Assembly (NCBI RefSeq): GCF_902167145.1
Contig: NC_050104.1
Location: 11,368,001-11,432,000 of the forward strand
Direction of reading: 5' to 3'
From: Zea mays
Taxonomy: Eukaryota > Streptophyta > Magnoliopsida > Poales > Poaceae
Length of the DNA: 64,000 nucleotides
In this document: positions 35,693 to 46,800 of the stretch, in pieces
Position numbering within the stretch: the first letter of the stretch is position 1
How the letters are laid out: each line of letters starts with the position of its first letter
Made by a program: the position numbers and the translations under genes
Notes under the pieces: model-generated
What the model was told of the DNA's origin: nothing
The model's input: only the letters and a program-made list of their open reading frames with translations
Database searches by the model: none

Positions 35693-36530
35693 TATATAAA
35701 GCACCAGTTTCAACGGTCGTCTTGTGTCATCTTTTTACAAAAACGTCCCTACATTTCTTCCAAATCAATTCAGCGTAAAATGTTAAAAAGCGGTGCGGGA
35801 GGTGGGGTTTGAACCCACACCCTGATGGAAGAAGGGTGTGGGAGACATTGGGCGAAGTTGTCTAAACAGTAGAACATCATGCTAAGGTGTTTATAATATT
35901 TAATATAAATTGTAAATATATGATTTTTTTGTAAAATAAAAAAAAAATCGTGTCGGGCTGGGCCAACACTACGGGCCGAGGATACTATACTTAAAGCACC
36001 AATTTGAACGGTCGTCCTGCGTCATCTTTTTACAAAAAAATCCCTATATTTCTTCCAAATCAACTCAGCAGCATAAAATGTTAAAAGTGGTGCAGGAGGT
36101 GAAGTTTGAACCCATACTATGATGGAAGAAGCATGGGAGACACTGGGCAAAGCTGTCTAGCCAGTAGAACATCATGCTCATGTGTTTATAATATTGAATA
36201 TAAATTATATATATGTATATATGATTTTTTTGTAAAATAAAAAAATAATTGTGTCGGGTCGGGTCAGCACTACGGGCCGAGGCTACGGCCCAGGCACCGT
36301 AGCCTCGGCCCAGGCACCGCACAACGCTCATGCCGGATTGGCCCAGGCAATATTAAATTGGTCGTGCCTCGGGCCGGCTCGCTAGACACAACCCATTTGG
36401 CCATCTATATCTCTATTATGCTTAAAGCACCAGTTTCAACATTCGTCCTACGTCATCTTTTTACAAAAAAGTCCCTACATTTCTTCCAAATCAATTCAGC
36501 GTAAAATGTTAAAAAATGGTGCAGGTGGTG
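35693..36530 (+). repeat. Three tandem Helitron 5'-end-like units
   Basis: Three copies begin with a variant of TACTTAAAGCACCAGTTTCA followed by a CGGTCGTCCTGCGTCATC block, then TTTTTACAAAAAAGTCCCTA: at about 35697, 35990 and 36412. The third is preceded by ATCTCTATTATGC, a good Helitron 5' terminus after A. Copies 1 and 2 then share a module with GGTTTGAACCCA, whose reverse complement has a tRNA-like B box (GGTTCAAACC), and an AT-rich tail. Copy 2 adds a GC-rich GGGCCGAGGC block (36270-36400). No protein is encoded. Confidence 0.5.
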
Positions 36531-37349
36531 GACACCAGCCCCGACACCGACTCACGCAGTAGCTATTGCACGTCCACGAGGACGTTTCACATCATGCGCG
36601 CACCATCGTTTTCGTCGTCGTCGGACGTCCCGTTCATCTTCCCGGCCTTCACCCTGTTCTTCCTCCCCAACCTACTGCCCCCGCCCACGGTCGCAGCCGC
36701 GAGCCGACCGACGGTCGTCGACGCGGGTACGGCGCGAGTCGGTCATGCTCCTGGCCTTTCTTAGTGCGTGCCGTCGAGGAGGACACGGTGGCGCCTGCCA
36801 CACTTAGGTTATCTTGGCGATGAGGAGTCCAGGTCTGAGATATTGGACAACCAAGACCCGTAGCGTGGCAGTAGTTAGCATATGCTATAGAGTTGGTGGT
36901 GGTGTTGTGCCACTTCGGTGGGTCCAGGGCTGGGAAGACACTCGCATTCTCTCGCCCTTCTCGGATTGATGCCTGGTGCGGGTGCTTCTCGGTTTTGGAG
37001 CTGCTCTGGCTGGGCTTCTTTCTCTACTTACGTGCTCTCTCCCTATATATCTAGCGATATATACTACCTATGTCGCCTTCAGATGCCCAGGTCTTCGTCG
37101 TGTCCTTCTCCGGCAACGAACATGTATGTCTGCCTCTTCCCTTCCCCTCCTGCTCTGCGAAACCTTGGAAGTGGGGGAGGCGAGGGATGGGAGTCTCTGA
37201 TTTGCTGTTTATGGTACCTGTGCGTTCATAAAAAATATTATACGAAGAGCGGAGACAATAAATAAAAAATCTTGTGATTTTTTTGGTAGATAATTTACGT
37301 GGATATTGTTGTGAGTCGTCGTAATACGCAGATAACCGACTAGTGTATA
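36531..37349. other. GC-rich stretch without a recognised gene
   Basis: High CpG between 36540 and 36800, then moderate composition. Open frames exist on the plus strand but show no motif or splice structure I can support. It may be captured host promoter or first-exon sequence. Confidence 0.3.
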
Positions 37350-38320
37350 TCTCTACTACTTATTAAGTTAGCAATAGTAGCCTGCCACTTTTGGTTCTGC
37401 CACCCGAACTCCCGCCCAACGCGCCCTGCGAAAATCTCCAAAATTCTCGCCCAACGCGCCTGCGAATTCCCGCCCAGCAAAAATAAGCGGGGCCGCGAGG
37501 ATCAAACCCTGGCCATTTCAGCTACCACGCGCAACACAATACAACAACCAATCTCTTGCTCATATGGCAAGGGCCAACGCTTATAAGCCGCACTATGCCT
37601 ACTTTATTAGCCGGTATGGTACTAACCATATCTGTAAAGAAAACAACACAACAGTACCGGTGTCCTGGGCTGAATGTTTGGTGCGGCCCATACTCCAGCT
37701 ATGTTTGGAGCAGCCCATACTCCAGCGACGGACGCCAGCTGTCTCCCTTCATTCTTCGGTAACCTCCACCTTCCGCGACGTCGCGCCCAACCGCTCGCAC
37801 AGCTCCACTCCCGCGGCTTCCCTCTCCACGATCTCCACTTCTCCACCTTGAATGCGCTGGAGTTCCCCTCCCGCACTTTGCCGACGCCAGAGACATCCGC
37901 AACCGCAAGCGCCCCTTCCTCCTTCCTTCATCAGGAGCCGGAGGACCTCGCCGTCCACCACCTCCCCTACTCCCTTCCTCCATCAGCGTGGCGTCGGCGA
38001 CCTGTCTCGGTCGAGCATCAGCCGAGAAGGAGCAGGTGAGCGGGCATCAGCCGAGCGGAGCGAGCAGGAGCCGGAGGACCTCGCCATCCACAACCTCCCC
38101 TCCTCCCTTCCTCCATCGGCGTCGGTGAGGGGTGCTTGTCGCTTGCGGACTGTGCACGCCACCACAAGCCGGGACTGTGGGCGCCACCGCAAGCAGGTTG
38201 GTTGCACTGCGTTTGCGAGTCATCAGATACTGCTCTAACTGTTTTTCTTTCCATGTGCTTGCTTCTCTTGCTCACTGCTCCTCCCTACCCCAGTCTCTGC
38301 TGCGCGTGGAGGACAACCTT

Positions 38321-38525
38321 GCCGGCGAGCGAGGAGGAACGCGAGGACTCAGACGCACCGCCACGTCTGGTCTGCTCCTACCCCCCAATTCTCTGATCCT
38401 AAATTGTTTCCCTCACCTGCCTGTCCTCTATGGAAGACATGAGGTTCTGTTCATGTGCTTACTTTGATTATACTGTTTAGCTAGATCCTCACCGTTTAAA
38501 TGGATTGTAAGTCTGTGATCAATAG
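38321..38525. repeat. Direct repeat A, copy 1 (inside the Helitron)
   Basis: About 205 bp from GCCGGCGAGCGAGGAGGAAC to TCTGTGATCAATA, repeated at 38916-39133 with about 90% identity by eye and an offset of 595 bp. Confidence 0.8.
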
Positions 38526-38915
38526 CTGCAGGGGGGATTACTGTGATTTTAATAATAATCCTCAACCTTCAAGTGTCCTATGACTAATTTCATTAGTCTT
38601 CACAGACCAACTACTATACTCTGCAGGGTGTGGTTAGTTTTTTGTTTAATTTGTTTTGTCATTTTCAAATGATGCAGACTAAAAACGCAGATGCCAACTA
38701 CAAATAGCTTAGTGATATGTTGATGAAATTGTATTTTGCTCTTTGATGTGCTTCATTTTGGCTTTTAAATTAAACAAACTATTTGGGTAGATCATCTATT
38801 GGTGTATCTGTGTGCTCTAAATTACTATATTTGTATTTTTCACAGGACACATATTGTTGTTGCTCTGCTTGAACAACTGAAAATCTTGCTTGGGTGTGTT
38901 GATTCATAAAGTATT

Positions 38916-39133
38916 GCCAGCGAGCGAGGAGGAACGCGTGGACGACTCAGACGCGTCGCCAGGTCTGGTATGCTCCTACCCCCCCCCCCCCCCCCAATTC
39001 TCTGCTCCTAAATTGTTTCACTCACCTGGCTGTCCTCTGTGGAAGACATGAGGTTTTGTTCATGTGCTTACTGTGATTATACTGTTTAGCAAGATCCTCA
39101 CCCTTTAAATGGCCTGTAAGTCTGTGATCAATA
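38916..39133. repeat. Direct repeat A, copy 2, with a 17-C homopolymer
   Basis: The second copy of the 38321 block. A run of 17 C (38979-38995) replaces the six C of copy 1 and is a likely replication-slippage site. Confidence 0.8.
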
Positions 39134-39430
39134 TCTCAAACAATCCAAAAATTGGACACCCATTTGCTTGGTGTTTGTCATATCTTTGATGCAGAAAACT
39201 ATCTAACTGTTTCTTTTCTCTATCACTTTCCTGCAAGAGATTCTTCAATGCTTAGAATTGAATGCAGTGACATGTACATGTATTTGTTTCGAAGCTCTAT
39301 GTAGGGGCTTCTACACCAAGTGTACACACACCTATTCGTATATTGGCTCATGGATCATATGCGATTCATGATATAGCATCGATGTTATGGTTCAATTATC
39401 GTGATATATGTTCCCGTTGCAACGCACGAG

Positions 39431-40124
39431 TAGAGATGGCAACGGGTACAAACCCGCTGGGTTTTGCCGTCCTAAACCCGTACCCGTGAAAAATATCTAT
39501 GCCCATTAAAAAACCCATACCCATGACGGGTTTGAGATTTTGCCCAAACCCGTACCCATCGGGTTTGCGGGTACCCATGGGTTACCCGCGGGTTTCATCT
39601 CCAATATACTTGTTGTTCTCATAATCAATAAGTATCGTAATGATTAATGATATCATGATCCAAAATTTATGTAATGAACAACGAGTTCATGATTTGATAT
39701 AAAAATTATTAGTAGAGAAAATGAAATACAAATAATAAGTTGTATAATTAAGTGACCTTGCACTAAGTTATCCATCCACCACATATATAACGCTAGTAAA
39801 AACTATAATAGCAAGCAAGCAACACTCTCACCGACTACTGATACATTCACCAATTGATAAAAATTATGAAGTAAATAAGGAATAACAAGTTTGTTGTTCG
39901 TTTATAAAATAAAATGACAATATGCATTAGGTTTGGTCGGGTTTAAAAAACCCACGGGTTCACGGGTTTGGGTACTATAGGAACAAACCCGTACCCATAA
40001 ACCCGCTGGGTATAGATTTATGCCCATTAACAAACCCATGGGTATGAAAATTGACCCAAACCCGTACCCTAATGGGGTAAAAACCCATCGGGTTTCGGGT
40101 TTCGGGTACCCATTGCCATCTCTA
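39431..40124. mobile_element. Nonautonomous hAT element (694 bp) splitting the Helitron 3' end
   Basis: Termini TAGAGATGGCAACGGGTAC and, reverse complemented from the right, TAGAGATGGCAATGGGTACC. Perfect 8-bp TSD CGCACGAG at 39423-39430 and 40125-40132. Subterminal regions are dense in AAACCCGT/ACGGGTTT-type motifs on both strands and the middle is AT rich; there is no transposase. It resembles the TAGAGATGGCAA hAT MITE families of grasses. Confidence 0.88.
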
Positions 40125-40635
40125 CGCACGAGCACTCACCTATAAACAAAAAAAGAAACAACAGATCAGCCTATACTTTGACACGGTTAACTGTGATATG
40201 AGCTACATTTTTATGTTGTTGGAATGAACAGCCAATACAATATGCAGACTAAATGTTTAGCGATATTTATTCTACAGAGATACATATATAGTGAAATTTA
40301 ACCCAATAAAGCATGGAAATTATTTAGACATCTAGATCTCATCATCATCACATGGACATGTGGATAAACAGCGAGCGAGCAAAACAAAAGAGAAGAGATT
40401 TTTATTTAACATCAAGTGATTTTATTGCATGCAAACCTTCCTCACATTTTTAAGTCCATAACAATCAGACCTTTGCATTACATCAGGTCACCTGCAATAG
40501 AACAATGACATAACAATTCAGCTAATTTAAGTATGCAGCATAACCAAAAGTAGGTTTGCATGCACAAAACATGCGAGGAAGGGTTCCATGCATGTGCCTA
40601 TTTATCCAAATTTTCTGTTTTGCACTCTGAAGCAC

Positions 40636-40772
40636 TTAGTGCTTTGATGCTGAAACGTCTTCTATTGCCTTGTGAGACTTGTCCATCATTTCTTTCAAAC
40701 GTTCTTCAGAGGCGTGATAATTATTATGACATAATGAAACAATCAGATCCACGTCTTTCTCAGTTTGTTTGA
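40636..40772 (-). pseudogene. Last-exon fragment of an unidentified plant gene
   Basis: Minus strand: acceptor GAATTCAG, then an open stretch KQTEKDVDLIVSLCHNNYH, then ASEERLKEMMDKSHKAIEDV ending at a TAA (40638-40636). It has codon-like, amphipathic helix character and a clean acceptor, so it is probably a copied terminal exon. I do not recognise the family. Confidence 0.4.
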
Positions 40773-41106
40773 CTGAATTCAAGCAAACAAAAAACATATT
40801 TCTGTTTTGCATTAGTGATCTTGATGCATCCCTCGAAACCGAGGTGGCAAGGGAAGCGTCATGGCCTTAACCAAGGCAGAAACAACCGCGTCCGTGAGAA
40901 TAGCCTTGCTTGTATAGTTCAGTTTTAGTTATGCCTTTTCATTGGAGCCTGAATTGGACTTCAGTTGTTTGCATAGCTAAGTTATAAATATAGAATAGCC
41001 TTGCTTGTCAATCAAGTTTGAATTGTTACAGTACTGAATGAGCCCTCAAATTGCATAGTGTTGTTCTCTTTTTATGTGCCTGATAGTTGGTCCTATTGTA
41101 TTTCAG

Positions 41107-41188
41107 TTGCTCTTGCGGTAGTTCCCCCAACTGTCACCATGCAGTACGAGGAGGGTAAGACTGTGGACCTCTATGTCCCCAGAAAGTG
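41107..41188 (+). pseudogene. First coding exon of 40S ribosomal protein S21 (captured fragment)
   Basis: After acceptor TATTTCAG, a short leader is followed by an ATG (41139) and MQYEEGKTVDLYVPRK, then TG/GTACGT as donor, where the next codon would be Cys. This matches the highly conserved RPS21 N-terminus (usually MQNEEG). No later RPS21 exon is present nearby, so it is an isolated copied exon. Confidence 0.75.
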
Positions 41189-41380
41189 GTACGTTTGCCT
41201 CATCCTCTTGTAGAAATATTATTGTTGCCTGTAAGTAGCTAATGAAAATCTATACAAAATTAAGGCCGATTTAGAACGAACCGTTGAAAATACTAAATTA
41301 AGGTAGGTTTAGAATGAACTGTTGTTGTCCAACAAATTTCTAGGAAGATGGCATGGTATTAAAAATCAATACAATCTAAC

Positions 41381-41624
41381 ATTATTATGGTAGCGAGTGG
41401 GATTGTCATTGATTCAATAACCTTAATAGGACGTTCTCTTCGACTTGCCTTTTTGCTCACTTGGTCAGTTTGTGTTTATTTCAAATATTTGTTTATTACT
41501 GAGCTAGCAAATAGCAATGATTAGTTTCTCAAAACATGTAGTGTGTTGTGTTGCTGCATCAGAATTGAGAATGATCTTTGAATATGTTCATATAGTTGTC
41601 ACCTACTTACCATTGTGTTTTTTC
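41381..41624. repeat. Direct repeat B, copy 1
   Basis: About 244 bp beginning ATTATTATGGTAGCGAGTGG, repeated at 42062-42306, offset 681 bp, about 93% identical by eye. Confidence 0.8.
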
Positions 41625-42061
41625 TTAGAGTTAATCTTTGCTTCTCTACTTACCATTTTGTTTTTCTCAGAGTTAATCCCAAGCAGTGCAGACTCTCAAG
41701 CATCAGTGTTGCCTTTTTCTTCTTGTGCCCATAAGTATGGAGCATCTGTCTTTTACAACCTCGTGTTGCTTCCAGTATACTGTCTTTCCATGAATTATGT
41801 CTAGCTTTGAATTTTGGAAAATTATAGAGTAATATACTTTATTGCTGATCCCATACATCTAGGTGGTCCATTTATGGATATGTAGTTCTTTGCTTGGCAC
41901 ACAATCTTCCTTGTACTGTTTACTAAATTTAGGTGGACAAACAAAATGCTTCTGTAGTTTTCTTTGTCCATTAGCAAAATAACAAGTATTATCAGCTTTG
42001 ATGAATGTTAAATATTGATGAGAAAAACTATGAAACATCTTATTATGTAACCTAATCTAAG

Positions 42062-42306
42062 ATTATTATGGGAGCGAGTGGGATTGTCATTGATTCAGTA
42101 ACCTTAATATGATGTTCTCTTCGACTTGCCTTTCTGCTCACCTGGTCAGTTTGTGTTTATTTCAAATATTTTGTTCATTACCGAGCTAGCAAATAGCAAT
42201 GATTAGTTTCTCAAAACATGTAGTGTGTTGTGTCGCTGCATCCGAATTGAGAAGGATCTTTGAATATGTTCCTATAGTTGTTACCTACTTACCATTGTGT
42301 TTTCTC
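42062..42306. repeat. Direct repeat B, copy 2
   Basis: The second copy of the block at 41381. Small substitutions (GGGAGCGAGTGG, CACCTGGTCAG) show it is not an assembly artefact of identical reads. Confidence 0.8.
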
Positions 42307-42961
42307 ATCAACATTTAACATTGTATAGCAGTTCTGTCATCATTGTATAGCAGTTCTGTCATCTTAGTTTGGCGTTGCTATGAAAATTCTGATAGAGAAT
42401 ACCAGTTTCTTTTCTCAGAATGTGAATACTTATGTTTTCTATAATAATCATGGGTCGTTGTGACTATCCAAGGAAATTCGGAATTGTGTTCGCCTCAATT
42501 TCTGTACCCATCTTTGCAGCTCTGTATTGTCCAAAAAAACTTTGGTTAGTGCTTTCATGCTTTCATTTTGTGTTCTTAATACTATTTCTTTTATATTGAA
42601 TATTTGAATGACCTGTTCTACTATTACAGTTTGAACATGTTTTGTTATGTCATGTCTATTACCAAATTGTAAAAGCAAATGAATTGTATTGAGAACAAAT
42701 TTAAATTAAAATTCCAACTAATATATATATGGACATGACAAACTTGTGTGTATTAGGGGTATTTATTGGGGTATGAAGTTTATATACAAGCATGCTTCCG
42801 GTATATAGAGGTTGATGCTAAATGATAGTTAAAAGGATTAGCTGGTAGTATGCTTTCTGTACGGTGCACTTGCACCTGCGCAACTTCATTCTTCTTCGCT
42901 TCTCTTGATTCTTCTTTCTATGTCTACAGTTCAATACAAAGCGAAACACCCTTAAGTGAGA

Positions 42962-42997
42962 CTAGGTGTGTGCCCGTGCGTTGCCACGAGAGTTAAA
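42962..42997 (-). mobile_element. Helitron 3' terminus, minus strand
   Basis: Minus strand reads CGTGGCAACGCACGGGCACA, then CACCTAG, followed by T: the canonical maize Helitron 3' end with CTAG inserted at an A/T site. The body must lie to the right. I could not find its 5' TC end with confidence. Confidence 0.65.
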
Positions 42998-44424
42998 GAT
43001 TAGTATAAAATATAGATACGGAACGATAAACATCACTATGATATGCAAAATTCATATGATAAAATATCACGTAACACTAATATCATGAACTGATGTCGAA
43101 TAAACATTATAAGAAGTCGAACAGCCATGCTAAAATATTTATTCACAAGTACGACCAAGTACAGTTCAAGGAACAAATAACAATCCTTTCTCATGAAATG
43201 AAATAAAAAAGGGCAACACATACAGACACCTGACCGGACTTCAGAAGGTAGCTCCATCTTAAACCAGCTATAGAACTCCCCACCTTTCATCATGCTGATC
43301 ATCAGGAACTGCCCTTTCAAACACACGTCTTTGAACCCTGTTGCTACGATCCTGCAAACTGGACCTGTACAATATTAGCCAATTGCCTCTACCTACACTC
43401 TTCATATAGACAGCTCCACTCTAAATGATACTGTGGAATATAAATTGAACAATCTTCAGTTGCTTTCCAGCCATACAAAAAGAAAAGTAGAAAACTGATT
43501 GTAGAAAGTGAAGGTATTGATATTTATTTTTGTCGAATCTATATTATTATCATATTAACCAATACATTGTTTCGTTTTTCTAATCCAAATCTAGGTAGCA
43601 CTGATCCATTCCATAGAAAATGGTGCATTACTTTGTGAGGAAAAACATTGAACTAATTTAAGGCAATGCTTGGTGACAAAATGCACCATATAAAAGTTTG
43701 AGTGTACTGATAGTCAGAAAAGACCATAAATTGCAAGCAAAGTATCTTTTGATTTATTATTAGCACCGATGTTCCATTAAATTGCAATAAACTTTATAAA
43801 AATATATTTAATGGTAGCTCCTATATATATATTTGATTAAAGTTGAATGCATGAGAAGTGACAGGACGTGAAACCGACAATTAAAAAGGATTTAGTCAGA
43901 AGTATATTTAGACTAAGCGCCTTGAACAGACCACAAGCTATTCACATTTTGTGTTCGATTAGGAATCAGTCATTTGCGATGTCTTAGATGAGCGCCACGT
44001 GTACTCTATTTCTTGCACCATGCCGCAGAGGCCACCAGCAACATGCTCGCCCTGTGCTGTAGAGGCTGTATCGACGCTCGCCGATACGCTGCTTATCGTA
44101 TCAGCGCGCGCGACATGGAGGGTCGTGTAGTAGTCAGGCAGAGCATCAGCTTTATTTGTTCCATATCAATTCTATCATGTTAGGTCGTCTGACCCTGCAA
44201 ATGCAAAAGACGGGTTTGAACCACCCAAAAGGCATGTAAGTACTCAGAAGCAAGGGTAAAACCATACAAAATTTCTGCCTTGCTCTTTATTTCTTTGTTG
44301 TTACTTGGATAGTCCAATGTATGCAGAGCAGTAAGACCCAACTATGCAACCGTAAATAAAAGCTTCTTACCGTGAGAGAACCTTCAGAATATAATGCTTC
44401 ATTGAAATCAGCCGCAAACGTCTG
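42998..44424. other. Helitron body, no recognised gene
   Basis: AT-rich, with a minus-strand stretch near 43300-43220 (VFERAVPDDQHDERWG in one frame) that could be an exon remnant, and a GC-richer patch at 43985-44130. I cannot assign it. Confidence 0.3.
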
Positions 44425-44979
44425 TCAGCTTAATTCTTTAATTCCGCATCGTGAAAGGTAACCTCTGACTTCATTGAAATCTGCCACAAAAGGGAAACCA
44501 GCAAACAGGAATTACATTGCAGAATTCAATTGCCACAAAAGAAATCTGGCATTTTCTTAGAGTACCAGGAAGACGATTGTAATCCGGTTCTATTCCATTC
44601 CCATTGATATCCTTGTGGTTTGGTGTCATGTATTTGCCAACTGTGACGACAATACCAGAACCATCATGAAGTTCAAATACAGATTGGATTAAGCCCTGCA
44701 TCACCCTAGACATGAGTTACCAGACACAAAAAGGGCATAATATAATCCTGTTGATCATAGGGAAAGAAAACGTCACAATATCCTCTTTTGGGTGGTTCAA
44801 ACCTTGCCAAAAGTCCTTTCGCCAACAAGAACAGCTTTGCAATTGTCATGAAGTGCTGAAGCAACCTAAAAAATTATTGGTGCGTGAGCTTTGACTACAT
44901 GTCATTTCATTACTGTCGGTGGACGAAAATGTGTACTTACTATTTCACTGGCGCTTGCTGTCCTATTATTCACCAGCAA
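44425..44979 (-). pseudogene. Captured C-terminal exons of a CtpA-type carboxyl-terminal processing protease
   Basis: Four exons with intact splice borders and phase: 44979-44941 (LLVNNRTASASEI), 44865-44803 (VASALHDNCKAVLVGERTFG), 44695-44566 (GLIQSVFELHDGSGIVVTVG, then TPNHKDINGNGIEPDYNRLP), and 44480-44425 ending SRCGIKELS-stop. The Ser in TASASEI and Lys in GERTFGK are the Ser-Lys catalytic pair of S41/CtpA proteases, which mature photosystem II D1 in the thylakoid lumen. The N-terminal transit peptide, PDZ and most of the catalytic domain are absent. The frame is undamaged, so capture is recent. It lies in the same orientation as the Helitron 3' end at 42962. Confidence 0.82.
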
Positions 44980-45183
44980 CTGTCACAAGATGTAGATAAA
45001 CATATGAGACATATTATGTTACATTTTATGATTTAACTTTAAATATTGTTATATGAAAAATCTTCAATTTGATGCTAGGTTTCTTAAAGAACAAAGACGT
45101 AGATAGAGTCTATACTTTCTACAAAATAGTTTCTTGTAATTTCATTATGATGTAAAAGAAATCTATTTGTTTGACAGAGGGAC

Positions 45184-45410
45184 TTTGTCATTTAATCCTT
45201 TTAATGATAATGATGTTTTCTTTGCAATAATGCCATGATTGGTCCTACAAGATCAATGGCGGGATCAGGTAGAATAAACCAAAATAGGACAGTTCCAGAC
45301 ATTCGTCCCTTTCCTCCGTAAGTATATAGTTCACTTGTCACATTTATATATGAATGAAGAACTTAAGCTACAGTTTGTGTTTTATATAGTTTCGTGTTAT
45401 TTGATGATAT
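45184..45410 (+). repeat. Leader module shared with 62640-62850, copy 1
   Basis: Covers upstream sequence, first exon, first intron and the start of exon 2 of the RPA-like gene. It matches 62640-62850 over about 210 bp, including TTTGCAATAATGCCATGAT, AGATCAATGG, CCCTTTCCTCCGTAAG, TATGAATGAAGAACTTAAGC and the exon-2 acceptor. Confidence 0.8.
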
Positions 45411-46614
45411 TCAAGATTTCAATAACTTACCACACGTAAAGAGTATCTTTGCGAGGGTAGTTGTTAAGTTCCCTAGGCGTCATGATAGTCAACACTTCAT
45501 CCTATAGGATATCACAGTGAGTTACTTCAAGCTTTAAAATAGAGTCAATATAGTCATGTTGTTATAATAAAATTCTTTGACTCATACGACCTGTATTCCC
45601 ATATATCTAGGGATCCAAAATGGAAGCAATTTCAAGTCGCAATAATGTTCCACGTTTCGATGCCTTACTCACACAAGGATGCACATATACATTGTATAGA
45701 GTGGGATTCTGTCTAAATAGGGAGGGAATTCAATTTCGGAATATTGGACATGGGCTAGAGATCGGACTGATAACACATACTATTGTGGAGCCATTCATTA
45801 AGCCAATCCAATTTCCTCCATTTCCAAAGTATCTTATGCCATTCCATAAGGTGTATCAACAACCGCATAAGTCGTTCGTAGGTAATGATCATTCCTTCCA
45901 TATGGTTTATATATATATAGTACTAATGGCTGATGTATAAGTTATTCAAAGATAACTAATCACATGTGAATTGCTCAGACATTATTGGCATAGTTCTTCA
46001 TTTAGAGCCATTAAAGCATATCGGTGGAAGGCCGTATAGAGAGGCTGTACTAATGGATTCCAGGTGACACTAATTTATAGCTACATTATTTTTTGAAAGT
46101 ATTAAGTAATTGTTAGGTCTTATTCAGACAACATTAATGTTTTTATAGGTGGGATCTAATCGTCGTGGGGGTATGGACTGACCTCTTGCAAAGAAATGCT
46201 CTACGATGGTCGTTAGCTAGAGTTGACAATAACATAGTTATTGGAACTATGCTGCGTCGTAACAATAAACACAGTAATTTCTCTTGTACCAAAATTCTTT
46301 CAACTTGAACTCAATTCTTATGCTTATTTATTATCCTAACAATAGGATGCTTGGAAACCTCGGATTACAGCACCGTTCATTTCAACCCAGATCATCACAC
46401 TACATACCACTTGAAGAGTGAGTGGTTCTTATAATAGATTTATAAACTATAGCTAAAATTAAAATGATAATAATTTAAAATAATCATCTTCTTGCAAATT
46501 ATGTTCTAAATTGCAGCTATTCGACGTTCGTTGATTCAAAATCCAAGGCGTCGTATCGTCGACAAATTTCTTGAGAACAGACGGGCACATCTCACAACTG
46601 TGATATCTGATTGA
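45256..46614 (+). CDS. RPA70-like single-stranded DNA-binding protein, Helitron-associated, one in-frame stop
   Basis: Seven exons with GT-AG borders and continuous phase: 45256-45317, 45390-45516, 45611-45881, 45979-46063, 46149-46273, 46346-46417 and 46517-46614. The protein (about 280 aa) starts MAGSGRINQNRTVPDIRPFP. It has OB-fold features of plant RPA1/DUF223 proteins: VKSIFARVVVKFPRRHDSQH, VPRFDALLTQGCTYTLYRVG, then DIIGIVLHLEPLKHIGGRPY and WDLIVVGVWTD, ending TTVISD. The only break is TAG at 45505-45507, probably from CAG. Plant Helitrons commonly carry RPA-like genes beside Rep-helicase, presumably to coat single-stranded transposition intermediates. It lies on the same strand as the RepHel gene 6 kb downstream, but a common element is not proven. 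Confidence 0.8.
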
Positions 46615-46800
46615 GACGTATTCTAGCTTGTTATAGTAGATACTTTGTTAGTTATGATTTAGATGAAACTTAGTAGTAATGATTTGTTCTCTATTTTGTA
46701 TTAGTCATGTGTTCGGTCTCAATGGTGATCACTTTGTATAAAACTATGTGACCTTTCTATGAGCTAATAAATAAGTTCACCATCATTATTCTTCATTCAT
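46615..46800 (+). other. 3' untranslated region and poly(A) signal of the RPA-like gene
   Basis: AT-rich sequence after the stop, with AATAAA at 46766-46771. No further coding is seen until about 46830. Confidence 0.45.

Larger units (their letters stand above)
37350..40143 (+). mobile_element. Nonautonomous Helitron, plus strand
   Basis: The 5' end A/TCTCTACTACTTATTAAG is the typical maize Helitron start. The 3' region GTTCCCGTTGCAACGCACGAG, then CACTCACCTAT after removing a nested hAT element, matches the GTTGCAACGCACGGGCACTCACCTAG-type ends of maize Helitrons, with terminal CTAT in place of CTAG. The interior (about 2.1 kb without the hAT) has a CpG-rich captured segment at 37540-38400 and a duplicated block, but no identifiable protein. 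Confidence 0.65.

Noticed and set aside
35800..35880. Possible tRNA gene on the minus strand
   Set aside because: A B-box-like GGTTCAAACC is present, but I could not fold a complete cloverleaf with an acceptor stem and anticodon arm; the sequence is repeated with its flanks in the next unit.
36516..38467. Plus-strand proline- and serine-rich open frames
   Set aside because: No motif, no consistent splice structure, and CpG-rich composition keeps many frames open; they are probably captured leader sequence.
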